Below are positions 1 to 6,824 of a stretch of DNA of 10,567 nt, piece after piece. Within the stretch, counting starts at the first letter, position 1, and each line of letters opens with the position of its first letter. Origin of the DNA: CAZNQW01 sp964575225 (GTDB taxonomy: Bacteria; Chloroflexota; Anaerolineae; JAAYZQ01); assembly GCA_964575225.1 (NCBI GenBank), contig CAZNQW010000130.1, positions 1 through 10,567 on the forward strand, given 5' to 3'. A program made the position numbers and the translations under genes. The notes under the pieces are model-generated. The model saw nothing but the letters and a program-made list of their open reading frames with translations. It searched no databases and was not told the origin of the DNA.

Positions 1-582
1 CAGGGCGAGCGCCCCATGGCCGCCGACAACAAGACGCTGGGCAAGTTCATCCTGGATGGCATTCCGCCCGCCCCTCGCGGCATCCCCCAGATCGAGGTGA
101 CTTTTGACATTGATGCCGACGGCATTTTGCACGTGGGGGCGCAGGACAAGGCCACGGGCCGCGCGCAGTCGATCACCATTACGGCTTCCAGTGGTTTGAG
201 CAAGGATGAAGTGGAGCAGATGGTCCGCGACTCGGAGAGCCATCGCCAAGAGGACGAAAAGCGGCGCAGCGAAGTAGAGGCCCGAAACAGCGCCGATTCG
301 TTGATTTACCAGGCGGAAAAGTTGTTGCGCGAGCAGGGTGAAAAGGCGCCGGCGGAGGTCAAATCTGAGGTCGAAGCCAAGATCTTAGCCTGCCGAACAG
401 CCCTGCAAGGTCAGGACCTGACTGAGATCCAGCGCACCGTCCAGGACCTATCGGACGCTCTGCAAAAGCTGGGCGCGGCCATGTACGAACAGCCGGACAC
501 GCCCCCGCCCGATGGAGGGACCGACACCCCGCCCTCGGGTGAAGAGGACGATGTGGTCGAGGGCGAGTTTAGCGAGGCGTAG
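1..582 (+). CDS. dnaK: Molecular chaperone DnaK (Hsp70), C-terminal part, truncated by window start
   Basis: The reading frame is open from base 1 and ends at TAG 580-582; about 193 codons are visible and the ATPase domain and most of the substrate-binding beta domain lie outside the window. The first residues (QGER, then AADNK, then IPPAPRGIPQIEVTFDIDADGILHV) are the highly conserved end of the Hsp70 substrate-binding beta-sandwich. They are followed by SSGLS and a charged alpha-helical lid of about 100 residues. The tail is Pro/Gly/Asp-rich and ends DDVVEGEFSEA, the usual bacterial DnaK ending (compare DDVVDAEFEEV in E. coli). DnaK is a cytoplasmic ATP-dependent folding chaperone working with DnaJ and GrpE, and the next gene is dnaJ, which supports the call. 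An internal ATG at 16 is not the start; homology begins before it. No oddity is seen in the visible part. Confidence 0.97.
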   Translation, partial: QGERPMAADNKTLGKFILDGIPPAPRGIPQIEVTFDIDADGILHVGAQDKATGRAQSITITASSGLSKDEVEQMVRDSESHRQEDEKRRSEVEARNSADSLIYQAEKLLREQGEKAPAEVKSEVEAKILACRTALQGQDLTEIQRTVQDLSDALQKLGAAMYEQPDTPPPDGGTDTPPSGEEDDVVEGEFSEA

Positions 583-587
583 CTGAC

Positions 588-643
588 ATCCAGGGGGGAT
601 GCCCGAACGGTGTTCCAGACTTGTCGGGCGTCCCCCCCTGGAT
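588..643. repeat. Long inverted repeat / stem-loop between dnaK and dnaJ
   Basis: The left arm 588-606 (ATCCAGGGGGGATGCCCGA) pairs with the right arm 624-643, whose reverse complement is the same except for one extra G in the G-run and one T/C difference that stays a G-U pair in RNA. This gives a stem of about 19 bp with a single bulge around a 17-nt loop (607-623). There is no T-tract after it, so it is not a canonical intrinsic terminator. It begins 5 bases after the dnaK stop and ends 22 bases before the dnaJ ATG. It could be a REP-like palindromic unit, an mRNA-stabilising 3' structure for dnaK, or a partial terminator that lowers dnaJ relative to dnaK. The function is inferred; the pairing is seen directly. 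Confidence 0.8.
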
Positions 644-665
644 ATCCTGTTTGAAACGAGAATCT

Positions 666-1796
666 ATGAGCGCAAAACGCGATTATTATCAAGTACTGGG
701 TGTCGATCGCCAGGCGACGGACGAGCAGATCAAGAAATCGTTCCGTCGCCTCGCTCGCCAGTACCATCCCGACGTCAACAAAGAGCCCGACGCCGAAGCC
801 AAATTCAAAGAGATCAACGAAGCGTACGAGGTGCTATCGGACCAGGAAAAGCGGGCCATGTATGACCGCTTTGGCCATGCTGGGCCGCAGGCTGGGTTTG
901 GCGGGAACTATACCGATTTCTCCGGGTTTGGCGGGATCGAAGATATTTTCGAGAGCTTTTTCGGCGGAATGCGAACGGGCGGTTCGGCGCGGCCTGGGCC
1001 CACCCGCGGCGCCGACCTCCGTTACGATCTCACCATCGAATTTGCAGAGGCGGTCTTTGGCTGCAGCAAAGAGATCACCCTCATGCGCCACGAAACGTGC
1101 CCTCAGTGCAAGGGGAGCGGGGCCGAGCCAGGCACCCAGCCCATCCGTTGCCCTCAGTGCAACGGCACCGGCGAGGTCCGGCGCCAGCAACAGACCTTTA
1201 TGGGCTCGTTCATCCAGGTGACGGTGTGCCCCCGGTGTCACGGCGAGCGCGAGATCGTGACCACGCCTTGCACCCAGTGCCATGGCGAAAAGGTGGTCCG
1301 CACGGAACGGACGATATCGGTGGACATTCCGGCAGGTGTGGACAGTGACACCCGCGTGCGCTTGACCGGGGAGGGGGAGCCCGGGACCTTTGGCGGGCCT
1401 CCCGGCAATCTGTACGTCGTTCTCCACGTCAAACTCCATCCCCTCTTCCGGCGTGATGACACAACCATCATGCTCGAGCTGGATGTCAACATTGCCCAGG
1501 CATCGCTGGGCGACAAAATTCGCATTGCTACCTTGGACGGTGAGGAGGATCTGAGCATCCCGGCAGGCACGCAGACGGGCGACGTCGTTCGTTTGCGCGG
1601 TAAGGGGGTTCCTCACCTTCGGCGCAATGGCCGGGGTGATCAGTTGGTGATGTTCAACGTCTTGACGCCGACCAAGCTGAACAAGAAGCAGAAGCAGTTG
1701 ATGGAGGAATTGGGCCGGACTTTGGGCAAAGAGGTGGTGCATCAGCCCGAAAAGGGGTTGTTCCAAAAATTGAGAGACGTGTTGGGGATTGTATAG
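666..1796 (+). CDS. dnaJ: Chaperone protein DnaJ (type I Hsp40)
   Basis: This 376-residue co-chaperone delivers unfolded clients to DnaK and stimulates its ATPase in the cytoplasm. The J domain covers residues about 5-70 with the essential HPD at 34-36. A Gly/Phe-rich linker follows (about 71-118, with FGG, FSGFGG and FFGG). The zinc region is 145-208, with four CxxCxG pairs at Cys145/148, 162/165, 188/191 and 202/205. The two C-terminal substrate-binding/dimerisation domains follow to the end. All eight zinc ligands are present, but in the third and fourth repeats the final Gly of CxxCxGxG is replaced by Arg and Lys. The length is normal for type I DnaJ. The start is ATG 666, because MSAKRDYYQVLGV is the family N-terminus; an in-frame TTG at 621 lies inside the upstream hairpin. 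The Shine-Dalgarno is weak. The last base of the stop codon is the first base of the prmA GTG. Confidence 0.98.
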   Translation: MSAKRDYYQVLGVDRQATDEQIKKSFRRLARQYHPDVNKEPDAEAKFKEINEAYEVLSDQEKRAMYDRFGHAGPQAGFGGNYTDFSGFGGIEDIFESFFGGMRTGGSARPGPTRGADLRYDLTIEFAEAVFGCSKEITLMRHETCPQCKGSGAEPGTQPIRCPQCNGTGEVRRQQQTFMGSFIQVTVCPRCHGEREIVTTPCTQCHGEKVVRTERTISVDIPAGVDSDTRVRLTGEGEPGTFGGPPGNLYVVLHVKLHPLFRRDDTTIMLELDVNIAQASLGDKIRIATLDGEEDLSIPAGTQTGDVVRLRGKGVPHLRRNGRGDQLVMFNVLTPTKLNKKQKQLMEELGRTLGKEVVHQPEKGLFQKLRDVLGIV

Positions 1797-2767
1797 TGCC
1801 GATGGCCGAGAGTGAGCCCAAGCTCAAGTGGCTGGAAATCTGCGTGACGGCAGACGACGAGGCCGCCGAAGCCGTTGTCGAGTTGTTCAACCGTCATGGT
1901 CGGGGCCGTGCCGTAGTTGAGACGCCAGTGGACTGTTTTGAACACGAGCTGGGGATAGTGCCGCTGCCCACTGAGGTGCTGGTCAAGACCTATTTGCCCC
2001 TGGACGGGACGACGGACGAGGCGCGGCGGCGGCTGGAAGAGGGCCTGTGGCACCTGCGCCAGATCTATCCTTTCGCCGAGTCGGCGTTCCGTGAGATGGC
2101 CGAGGAGGACTGGGCCGAAGCCTGGAAGCAGCACTATCACTTGCAGCGCGTGGGGCAGCGTCTGGTGATTGTGCCGGCCTGGGAAGAGTACGCCCCTGCC
2201 CCCGGCGAGGTCACGATCCGGCTGGAACCGGGCATGGCCTTTGGCACGGGACTTCACCCCACCACACGGCTGTGCCTGGAGGCGCTGGAAAAGTATGTCA
2301 CATCCCAGAGCACACTCCTCGATGTAGGCACGGGTTCAGGGGTGTTGGCCATCGGCGCCGCCAAATTGGGCGCGCGCCGGGTGGACGCTCTCGACGCCGA
2401 TCCGGTGGCGGTGAGCGTGGCCCAGGAAAACGTCCGCATGAATGGGGTGGAGGCGGTGGTAACGGTGGCTCACGGATCCCTGCGGGGCGGCGATGCCGTG
2501 CCCCTGAACTTTGCCACCGGTGGGCCGGTGCCCACGCTGGACGAAGGGCACTTTGATCTGGTAGCGGTCAATATTGTCGCCCCGGTGATCGTGGGGATGG
2601 CTGCGTCGCTAGCCCGGCGCGTGCGGCCGGGAGGCAGGGTCATCGCTGCCGGGCTGATTGAGCCCCAGGAGGCGGATGTCCGAGCTGCTCTGGCCAGCCA
2701 CGGGTTGCAGGTGATCGAGCGCAGCCAGGAGAAGGATTGGGTGGGACTGGTCGCCCACCGGGAATGA
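1796..2767 (+). CDS. prmA: Ribosomal protein L11 methyltransferase PrmA
   Basis: This 323-residue SAM-dependent enzyme trimethylates ribosomal protein L11. The N-terminal substrate-recognition domain (about 11-100) starts with KWLEICV. The conserved linker and active-site stretch GMAFGTGLHPTT is at 146-157. The Rossmann SAM motif LDVGTGSG has Asp176, and the acidic residue closing the second strand is in DALDAD (Asp200). The PrmA-type NIVAP motif is at 259-263. A stretch of about 20 residues before it (230-250, Gly/Pro/Asp-rich) looks longer than I expect for the family. The start is GTG 1796, overlapping the dnaJ stop by one base, with GGGGA at 1784-1788 seven bases upstream; ATG 1802, two codons in, is the alternative but is badly spaced from that site. 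Location after dnaJ and before rsmE is a classic arrangement in many bacteria and implies operon expression. Confidence 0.96.
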   Translation: MPMAESEPKLKWLEICVTADDEAAEAVVELFNRHGRGRAVVETPVDCFEHELGIVPLPTEVLVKTYLPLDGTTDEARRRLEEGLWHLRQIYPFAESAFREMAEEDWAEAWKQHYHLQRVGQRLVIVPAWEEYAPAPGEVTIRLEPGMAFGTGLHPTTRLCLEALEKYVTSQSTLLDVGTGSGVLAIGAAKLGARRVDALDADPVAVSVAQENVRMNGVEAVVTVAHGSLRGGDAVPLNFATGGPVPTLDEGHFDLVAVNIVAPVIVGMAASLARRVRPGGRVIAAGLIEPQEADVRAALASHGLQVIERSQEKDWVGLVAHRE

Positions 2768-2773
2768 GGGCCC

Positions 2774-3535
2774 ATGCACCGCTTTTTTGTGTCGCCGTCC
2801 ATGATCGAAGGGGACGTGGTGACGTTGGTCGGGCGGCAATCTCACCAGATTGCCAACGTGTTGCGCATGCGGCCCGGCGACCATATCGTCGTCCTGGATA
2901 ATTCGGGCTGGGAGATCGAGATACAACTGACGGCGGTGGAGGGGCGGGCCGTCCAGGGAGAGGTCCTGCGTCGGCGTCTGGCTGGCGGCGAGCCTCGGAT
3001 CAAGATCAGCTTGTATCAGGGGGTGCTCAAGAGCCGCCACTTTGAATTTGTGCTGCAAAAGTGCACCGAACTGGGCGTGGTCGAGTATGTGCCCATCATC
3101 ACCGAGCGTTGCGTGATCTCGGATCTGGACGATGTGGAGAAAAAGCACGAGCGCTGGGAGTCGATCATTCAAGAGTCGGCGGAACAGTGCCGCCGCGGTC
3201 GCCGACCCACCCTCAAACCAGCCATGTTATTGTCTCAGGCGTGCGAGCGTTCGCGTCACCAGGGCGGGCTGTCCCTCATTCCCTGGGAGGAGGAGAAAAC
3301 GCTCGCTTTGCGCGACCGGCTGCGCACCCCACCTCAGGGCCGGTCGGATGGCTGGCCGCCTATGACGGTGAATCTGTTCATAGGACCCGAAGGGGGGTTC
3401 ACGCGCCAGGAGATCGAAATGGCCCAGGGATATAGCCTGATGCCGGTGACCCTGGGGCCACGTATCCTGCGGGCAGAGACGGCCGGGCTGGTGGCAGCGG
3501 CCGCCATCCTCTACGAGACGGGCGATCTGGGGTAG
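2774..3535 (+). CDS. rsmE: 16S rRNA (uracil(1498)-N3)-methyltransferase RsmE
   Basis: This 253-residue enzyme of the SPOUT superfamily methylates N3 of U1498 in 16S rRNA, in the assembled small subunit, using SAM. An N-terminal PUA-like RNA-binding domain (about 1-70, starting MHRFFV and including SHQIANVLRMRPGD) precedes the knotted SPOUT domain. The family signatures are all present: QKCTELGV at 95-102, ERW at 126-128, EQCRRGRRP at 137-145, the SAM-binding GPEGGF at 204-209 and LGPRILRAETA at 227-237. ATG 2774 lies 6 bases after the prmA stop, with GAGGG 2766-2770 close in front, overlapping that stop codon. It is the last gene of the heat-shock operon in this window. No clear intrinsic terminator follows. 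Confidence 0.96.
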   Translation: MHRFFVSPSMIEGDVVTLVGRQSHQIANVLRMRPGDHIVVLDNSGWEIEIQLTAVEGRAVQGEVLRRRLAGGEPRIKISLYQGVLKSRHFEFVLQKCTELGVVEYVPIITERCVISDLDDVEKKHERWESIIQESAEQCRRGRRPTLKPAMLLSQACERSRHQGGLSLIPWEEEKTLALRDRLRTPPQGRSDGWPPMTVNLFIGPEGGFTRQEIEMAQGYSLMPVTLGPRILRAETAGLVAAAAILYETGDLG

Positions 3536-3764
3536 TCGCTGGCCCGGTGCCCTGTGAGGCCGACATTGATTTGTGGTAAGGGCACGGCATGCCGTGCCCC
3601 CCGTGCGGATGTCCCATTCCACGACAAGCCACTTGCCCAATTCGTGCCATTCGTAAAGTCCGTCATGCCCGTACTCGCGCCAGCGTACCCGCAGGCAGCA
3701 TCCATTCTGTGCCACACCACATTTGGCCGACTCTGTAGCACCCCTGTCTTTTGACTGGTTGGTC
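3536..3764. other. Non-coding stretch after rsmE
   Basis: Apart from the palindrome at 3580-3599, I see no gene, RNA gene or T-tailed terminator here. A short open frame on the plus strand (3554-3754) has no start context, no recognisable domain and translates partly from the palindrome, so I treat it as chance. The segment 3600-3670 reads like low-information intergenic filler (for example the near-repeat ATTCGTGCCATTCGT at 3640-3654). How the rsmE operon terminates is therefore unclear, and read-through toward the toxin-antitoxin genes is possible. Confidence 0.5.
3580..3599. repeat. Perfect 20-bp palindrome, REP-like
   Basis: GGGCACGGCATGCCGTGCCC is identical to its own reverse complement over all 20 bases and is followed by two more C bases plus CCGTGCGG. 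From memory, palindromes of the GGGCACGGCATGCCGTGCCC type recur between genes of several environmental phyla, so this is probably one copy of a dispersed REP-like family rather than a unique operator. Only this copy is in the window. The absence of a loop or T-tract argues against a simple terminator. Palindromy is certain; family membership is inferred. Confidence 0.7.
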
Positions 3765-3793
3765 TTGACGATTCCTTCAATGTATGGCATAAT
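3765..3793 (+). promoter_or_regulatory. Sigma70-type promoter of the vapBC-like operon
   Basis: The -35 box is TTGACG (3765-3770) and the -10 box is CATAAT (3788-3793), separated by exactly 17 bases, each one mismatch from consensus. Transcription would start near 3800, about 36 bases before the antitoxin ATG. The position immediately upstream of the toxin-antitoxin pair fits. Confidence 0.7.
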
Positions 3794-3797
3794 GCGT

Positions 3798-3819
3798 ATA
3801 GGTAGTACACAAAGCCTAT
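3798..3819. promoter_or_regulatory. Possible operator dyad in the vapBC leader
   Basis: ATAGG at 3798-3802 and CCTAT at 3815-3819 form an inverted repeat with a 12-base spacer, placed over the predicted transcription start. AbrB/MazE-type antitoxins usually bind such dyads to repress their own operon. The arms are short, so chance is a real alternative. Confidence 0.25.
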
Positions 3820-3835
3820 CGATGGAGGATTTGGG

Positions 3836-4042
3836 ATGGAAACTGTGACAATATCCCCCAAGTTCCAGGTGGTGATTCCGAGCAGGGTGCGGGAATCACT
3901 CGGCGTGGAGCCTGGACAGAAGGTCAAAGTCATATTGTACGACAATCGCATCGAATTGATCCCCGTGAGACCTATCCGAGAGACGCGCGGTTTTTTGCAG
4001 GGCATCGATTCAGCAGTGGAGCGGGAGCCTGACCGACTATGA
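3836..4042 (+). CDS. AbrB/MazE-fold antitoxin of a type II toxin-antitoxin pair (VapB role)
   Basis: This is a small protein of 68 residues. The N-terminal half (TVTISPKFQVVIPSRVRESLGVEPGQKV) is the swapped-hairpin AbrB/SpoVT DNA-binding domain (residues about 1-45), with the typical K-F-Q-V-V-I-P strand and the GVEPGQKV turn. The C-terminal tail (about 46-68) is charged and would wrap and block the toxin. A clear GGAGG at 3824-3828 lies 7 bases before ATG 3836. The TGA stop overlaps the toxin start in ATGA (4039-4042), typical of translational coupling between antitoxin and toxin. It is expected to bind the toxin and autoregulate the promoter just upstream. The AbrB fold with a PIN partner is a common VapBC subtype; the exact family name is not assigned. 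Confidence 0.9.
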   Translation: METVTISPKFQVVIPSRVRESLGVEPGQKVKVILYDNRIELIPVRPIRETRGFLQGIDSAVEREPDRL

Positions 4043-4413
4043 ACGTGATGGATTTTAGTGGCTGGCTCGAGTATTTTGCCGACGGACCCAATGCGGATTT
4101 CTTTGCTCCAGCGATCGAGAACCCCTCCGAGTTGATCGTACCCACACTCAGTTTGTATGAGGTCTTTAAACAGGTGCTTCAACAGCGGGGAGAAGGCGAT
4201 GCTCTGCAAGCAGTCGCCGCGATGATGCAAGGCCAGGTCGTCGATCTGGATGCCCATTTGGCGCTGAGCGCCGCACGGCTTTCGGCTGCCTGGAAACTGC
4301 CCATGGCTGATAGTGTGATGCTTGCCGTTGCGCAGGCGCATGGGGCTACTCTTTGGACGCAGGATGCGGATTTGAAGGACATTCCAGGTGTGCAGTACAT
4401 CGCCAAGGGTTAG
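4039..4413 (+). CDS. PIN-domain ribonuclease toxin (VapC family)
   Basis: This 124-residue protein consists of a single PIN domain. The acidic residues that bind the catalytic metal are all visible: Asp5 in the N-terminal strand (MNVMDFSGWLEYF), Glu41 (SLYEVFK), Asp91 (KLPMADS) and Asp109/Asp111 (TQDADL). The toxin is therefore predicted to be an active Mg2+-dependent endoribonuclease that cuts RNA (tRNA or rRNA in studied VapCs) when the antitoxin is degraded. The usual second residue of the V-D-S-S motif is Phe here (MDFSG), a mild variation. Start ATG 4039 overlaps the antitoxin stop by four bases and has no separate strong ribosome site, consistent with coupled translation. A strong terminator 65 bases after the stop closes the unit, so this is a self-contained two-gene module, likely acquired horizontally or serving stress control. 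Confidence 0.93.
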   Translation: MNVMDFSGWLEYFADGPNADFFAPAIENPSELIVPTLSLYEVFKQVLQQRGEGDALQAVAAMMQGQVVDLDAHLALSAARLSAAWKLPMADSVMLAVAQAHGATLWTQDADLKDIPGVQYIAKG

Positions 4414-4477
4414 TCGTGCTGCTGAGCATGTGGCGGTTCGACTACACGGCTCACCTCAAGAGTCCCGTGAAATTATC

Positions 4478-4510
4478 AAGCCCTCTCCCACATTCGGGAG
4501 AGGGCTTTTT
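4478..4510 (+). terminator. Intrinsic terminator after the toxin-antitoxin operon
   Basis: A perfect 12-bp stem, AAGCCCTCTCCC (4478-4489) with GGGAGAGGGCTT (4496-4507), encloses a 6-base loop and is followed by T's to 4510 (five T's at 4506-4510). On the plus strand this is a textbook Rho-independent terminator. The gene at 4541-6601 converges on it from the other strand. In that direction the stem is followed by TTGATAATTT on the minus strand, so it may also terminate that gene, more weakly. Confidence 0.9.
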
Positions 4511-4540
4511 CATCGCCATTCGGCGTAGCGATCCGGAGAA

Positions 4541-6601
4541 CTAGTTGGGTGGCAGCTTGGCGAGCAGCTCTTCGATCCGCGCCAGTTTCTTCAAGGCCTG
4601 CTGCTGGGGCGTCCCCGCTGGCTGAGGCGTTGTATCGAGAGGGTTCGGTGCGTTTTCGGGCACGGCGGGCGGCTCGGCCTTGGGTAGCTCCAGGAAGGTG
4701 AGGAAGGTGAATCCGCCTTTGGGCTGCACCTCGAATCGCTGATCCAGGAAAGCGATGGTGTACTGGACCGGCTCGGGGCTCAGGACCTCAAACCCGCCCA
4801 GGCCGTGCTCTAGTTTGGAGCCGCTGACCACGCTGCTGGCATTGCCCCAAGGATCGGTGACGGTGACGTCAATGCCGGCGCGGGGTAGGGTGCCCGCGAT
4901 GACCTGAGGGCCGGGGCGGTGCTCGGCGATCATTTCCCAGGTGCTCGTTTCCGTTAGGCCTGGGGTAGGGATCGGGATCGATACCGGTGGCAGGTCGGGC
5001 GGATCGGGCAAGGGGGGCGTCCCCTTGTCCACGAGCTGCCACAGGCCGCCCAGCCTGCGATTTCGGGTTCCCTCGATCAGTCCCAGGGACTCGAGAATAT
5101 CGCCCTTGCCTGCCGGCCAAAGGGCCTCGGTTCCGGCGCCGGGTGGGCCTGGGCTGGCCATTGCCGGAAAGTGGATCCGGCCATCGGCATTGGTAAATCG
5201 CACCGCGGCCCGGTGGTACCATTCGTTACCGTCGATGGGAGGGGCATCGGGGTACGAGTGGTAGAAGGGGATGCCCTCCACCGGCAGCCCATCGCCGTCT
5301 ACCACCCAGACGTCCAAGGCGGCGGGCCCTTCGTATTCGTGGACCTCGATCAGTTGTAGCCGACTGTTCCCGCGCCGGTATTTGGCGCCGTAGCTTCGTT
5401 GGACCCAGTTCCAGCCCTGGGTGTCCCCGTCTACATCGATGACCAAGGGCAGGTCGCGCCTCTGCTCTTCTTTGGGTGGAAAGTACTGGAGGGCGGTGAT
5501 GACCGGTTTCTTGCGACCGTATTCCTCCTCAAAGGCCCAGCCGTGCCAGGCGTCGGTGGGCCAGCCACTGCCGCCCATGTCCTCGTCGGCCAGGAGCCAG
5601 GGACAGATGGCGAAAAAGGGAGAGGGCGTGTCGAACATTTGCATGGTCTTTTTGCCCACCATCTTGGGGGTGGTGAGGGGCATGCGAATGTCGGTGTTGG
5701 GTCCGCTACCCGGACGGTCGCGGGGGGTCCAGCCGCCTTCGGTCATGGCCATGGGCACGACATAGCCAAAGCTCTCCAGTGAACGGTGGGCCACCAGCTC
5801 CCACCCCCGCCAGCAGACGTCGTCTTGGGCCGCTGTGATCCCCAGCTCGAACAGCTCTTTGCGACGGCGGTTGATCAAATCCAGGGGTTCGGTGCGCCAA
5901 TCCGCTTTCTCGGCGAAATCGTCGAGAAGGCGGTCGTACGCCTCTTGGGTAAGTTGGGCGCCATAGCGGGTCACGGCGTCGTAGGGATAGTCCCGGTGAC
6001 GGTTCTTGCCATAGAGGTGTCCGGCATAGAACGCTTTTCCTTCGTCCCAGAGCCATTGGCCATCCCTCTGTTTGATGCTGTCAAAGGGGTTGAAATCGTA
6101 GCCAGGGCCATCGGGAAAACCCACATATCCTCCCTTGTCGGCAATGAACTGGGCGGCTTGGGACCAAACTCCCATAAAGAGGTCCCATGCGTTCGGCGGC
6201 ACCTCGCCCTTGACCCACTCCCGGCTGTCAAAGGGCTCGTTGCGGATGATCCAAAAGGGCTTGAGCCCATACTTGCCATACAGGTCGATGGTCCACAACA
6301 CGGTGTCCTGCTCGGTAAAAGGCAGGGGCAGGCTCTTTTGCTCGCGGATGATGGGAATGATGCCGGCGTCGAGCAGCACCTGCAGCGGATTTTTGGCCCC
6401 TGTGTAGGTTTGCCGTACCGAGTCGCCGTCGGTGAGCAGAACGACCCAGGAGACGCCCATGCTGACCAAGAGATCGGTCCAGTAGCCGGCCCGTTTGAGC
6501 CAGTCACCGTGAAAGCCAAAGGGCTGCAAGTGCACTCCGCGGTTGGTCACCCGGCGTCCACTGATTTCAAGGGGGAACTCTAGCTTTTTGCGGGGAATCA
6601 T
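4541..6601 (-). CDS. Putative clan GH-A glycoside hydrolase with C-terminal beta-sandwich accessory domains
   Basis: This 686-residue protein has an N-terminal part (about 15-375) that reads as a TIM barrel of the cellulase-like clan GH-A. RGVHLQPFGF starts the barrel. FWIIRNEPFD at 116-125 matches the Asn-Glu of the acid/base strand (Glu122). VVPMAMTEGGW at 281-291 fits the nucleophile strand (Glu288). Many Trp and Tyr residues suit a carbohydrate cleft. Next comes a beta-rich module (about 413-480, VWVVDGDGLPVEGIP, then FTNADGRIHF, Ig/transthyretin-like), a Pro-rich linker (528-548), a second beta-rich module (555-640), another Pro linker and a short amphipathic C-terminal helix (666-684). 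No signal peptide or membrane segment is visible. ATG 6601 is chosen because of a strong ribosome site. The upstream in-frame ATG at 6685 lies before the predicted transcript start. The substrate is unknown and the GH family cannot be named by eye. Confidence 0.7.
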   Translation of the reverse strand: MIPRKKLEFPLEISGRRVTNRGVHLQPFGFHGDWLKRAGYWTDLLVSMGVSWVVLLTDGDSVRQTYTGAKNPLQVLLDAGIIPIIREQKSLPLPFTEQDTVLWTIDLYGKYGLKPFWIIRNEPFDSREWVKGEVPPNAWDLFMGVWSQAAQFIADKGGYVGFPDGPGYDFNPFDSIKQRDGQWLWDEGKAFYAGHLYGKNRHRDYPYDAVTRYGAQLTQEAYDRLLDDFAEKADWRTEPLDLINRRRKELFELGITAAQDDVCWRGWELVAHRSLESFGYVVPMAMTEGGWTPRDRPGSGPNTDIRMPLTTPKMVGKKTMQMFDTPSPFFAICPWLLADEDMGGSGWPTDAWHGWAFEEEYGRKKPVITALQYFPPKEEQRRDLPLVIDVDGDTQGWNWVQRSYGAKYRRGNSRLQLIEVHEYEGPAALDVWVVDGDGLPVEGIPFYHSYPDAPPIDGNEWYHRAAVRFTNADGRIHFPAMASPGPPGAGTEALWPAGKGDILESLGLIEGTRNRRLGGLWQLVDKGTPPLPDPPDLPPVSIPIPTPGLTETSTWEMIAEHRPGPQVIAGTLPRAGIDVTVTDPWGNASSVVSGSKLEHGLGGFEVLSPEPVQYTIAFLDQRFEVQPKGGFTFLTFLELPKAEPPAVPENAPNPLDTTPQPAGTPQQQALKKLARIEELLAKLPPN

Positions 6602-6606
6602 CACGA

Positions 6607-6613
6607 CCTCCCT
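6607..6613 (-). promoter_or_regulatory. Strong ribosome binding site that sets the glycosidase start
   Basis: On the minus strand AGGGAGG lies five bases before ATG 6601-6599. It favours a 686-residue protein over a 714-residue version starting at 6685, whose extra N-terminal 28 residues are Arg-rich and without family character. Confidence 0.75.
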
Positions 6614-6687
6614 GTAGTTGTGCCCTCGCCCGCGCAGCAGGCGCCTTTGTGCAAAACCCAATTCAATCCTGCGCTGGCGACGCACTT

Positions 6688-6716
6688 ATTATACTCTAAA
6701 AGCGACAATTTGTAAA
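6688..6716 (-). promoter_or_regulatory. Sigma70-type promoter of the minus-strand glycosidase gene
   Basis: Read on the minus strand, the -35 box TTTACA (6716-6711) and a perfect TATAAT (6693-6688) are 17 bases apart. Transcription would begin near 6681, giving a leader of about 80 nt before ATG 6601. It also places an upstream in-frame ATG (6685) outside the transcript. Confidence 0.75.
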
Positions 6717-6824
6717 GAGAAAGAGTGATATTCATCAAGATACATTAGCAGTCATAGAATTCGCGAGTGCACGGCAAGATCGGGCGCGCTATGAAAGTGG
6801 GGATCGGCAGAACACTCGGGGGAT

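Noticed and set aside
834..1766. Minus-strand open frame of about 310 codons opposite dnaJ
   Set aside because: It lies entirely inside the unmistakable dnaJ gene, and its product has no family features.
3537..3685. 7-bp long-range inverted repeat CGCTGGC / GCCAGCG around the palindrome, as possible ends of a mobile element
   Set aside because: Seven bases over about 150 is near chance expectation in GC-rich DNA, and no target-site duplication or transposase is seen.
3554..3754. Small plus-strand ORF of 66 codons after rsmE
   Set aside because: It has no ribosome site and no domain, includes the palindrome and intergenic filler, and ends just before the vapBC promoter.
5786..6583. Plus-strand open frame of about 265 codons opposite the glycosidase
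   Set aside because: It is the antisense of the minus-strand gene, which has a consensus promoter, Shine-Dalgarno and candidate catalytic motifs. The plus frame has none of these.
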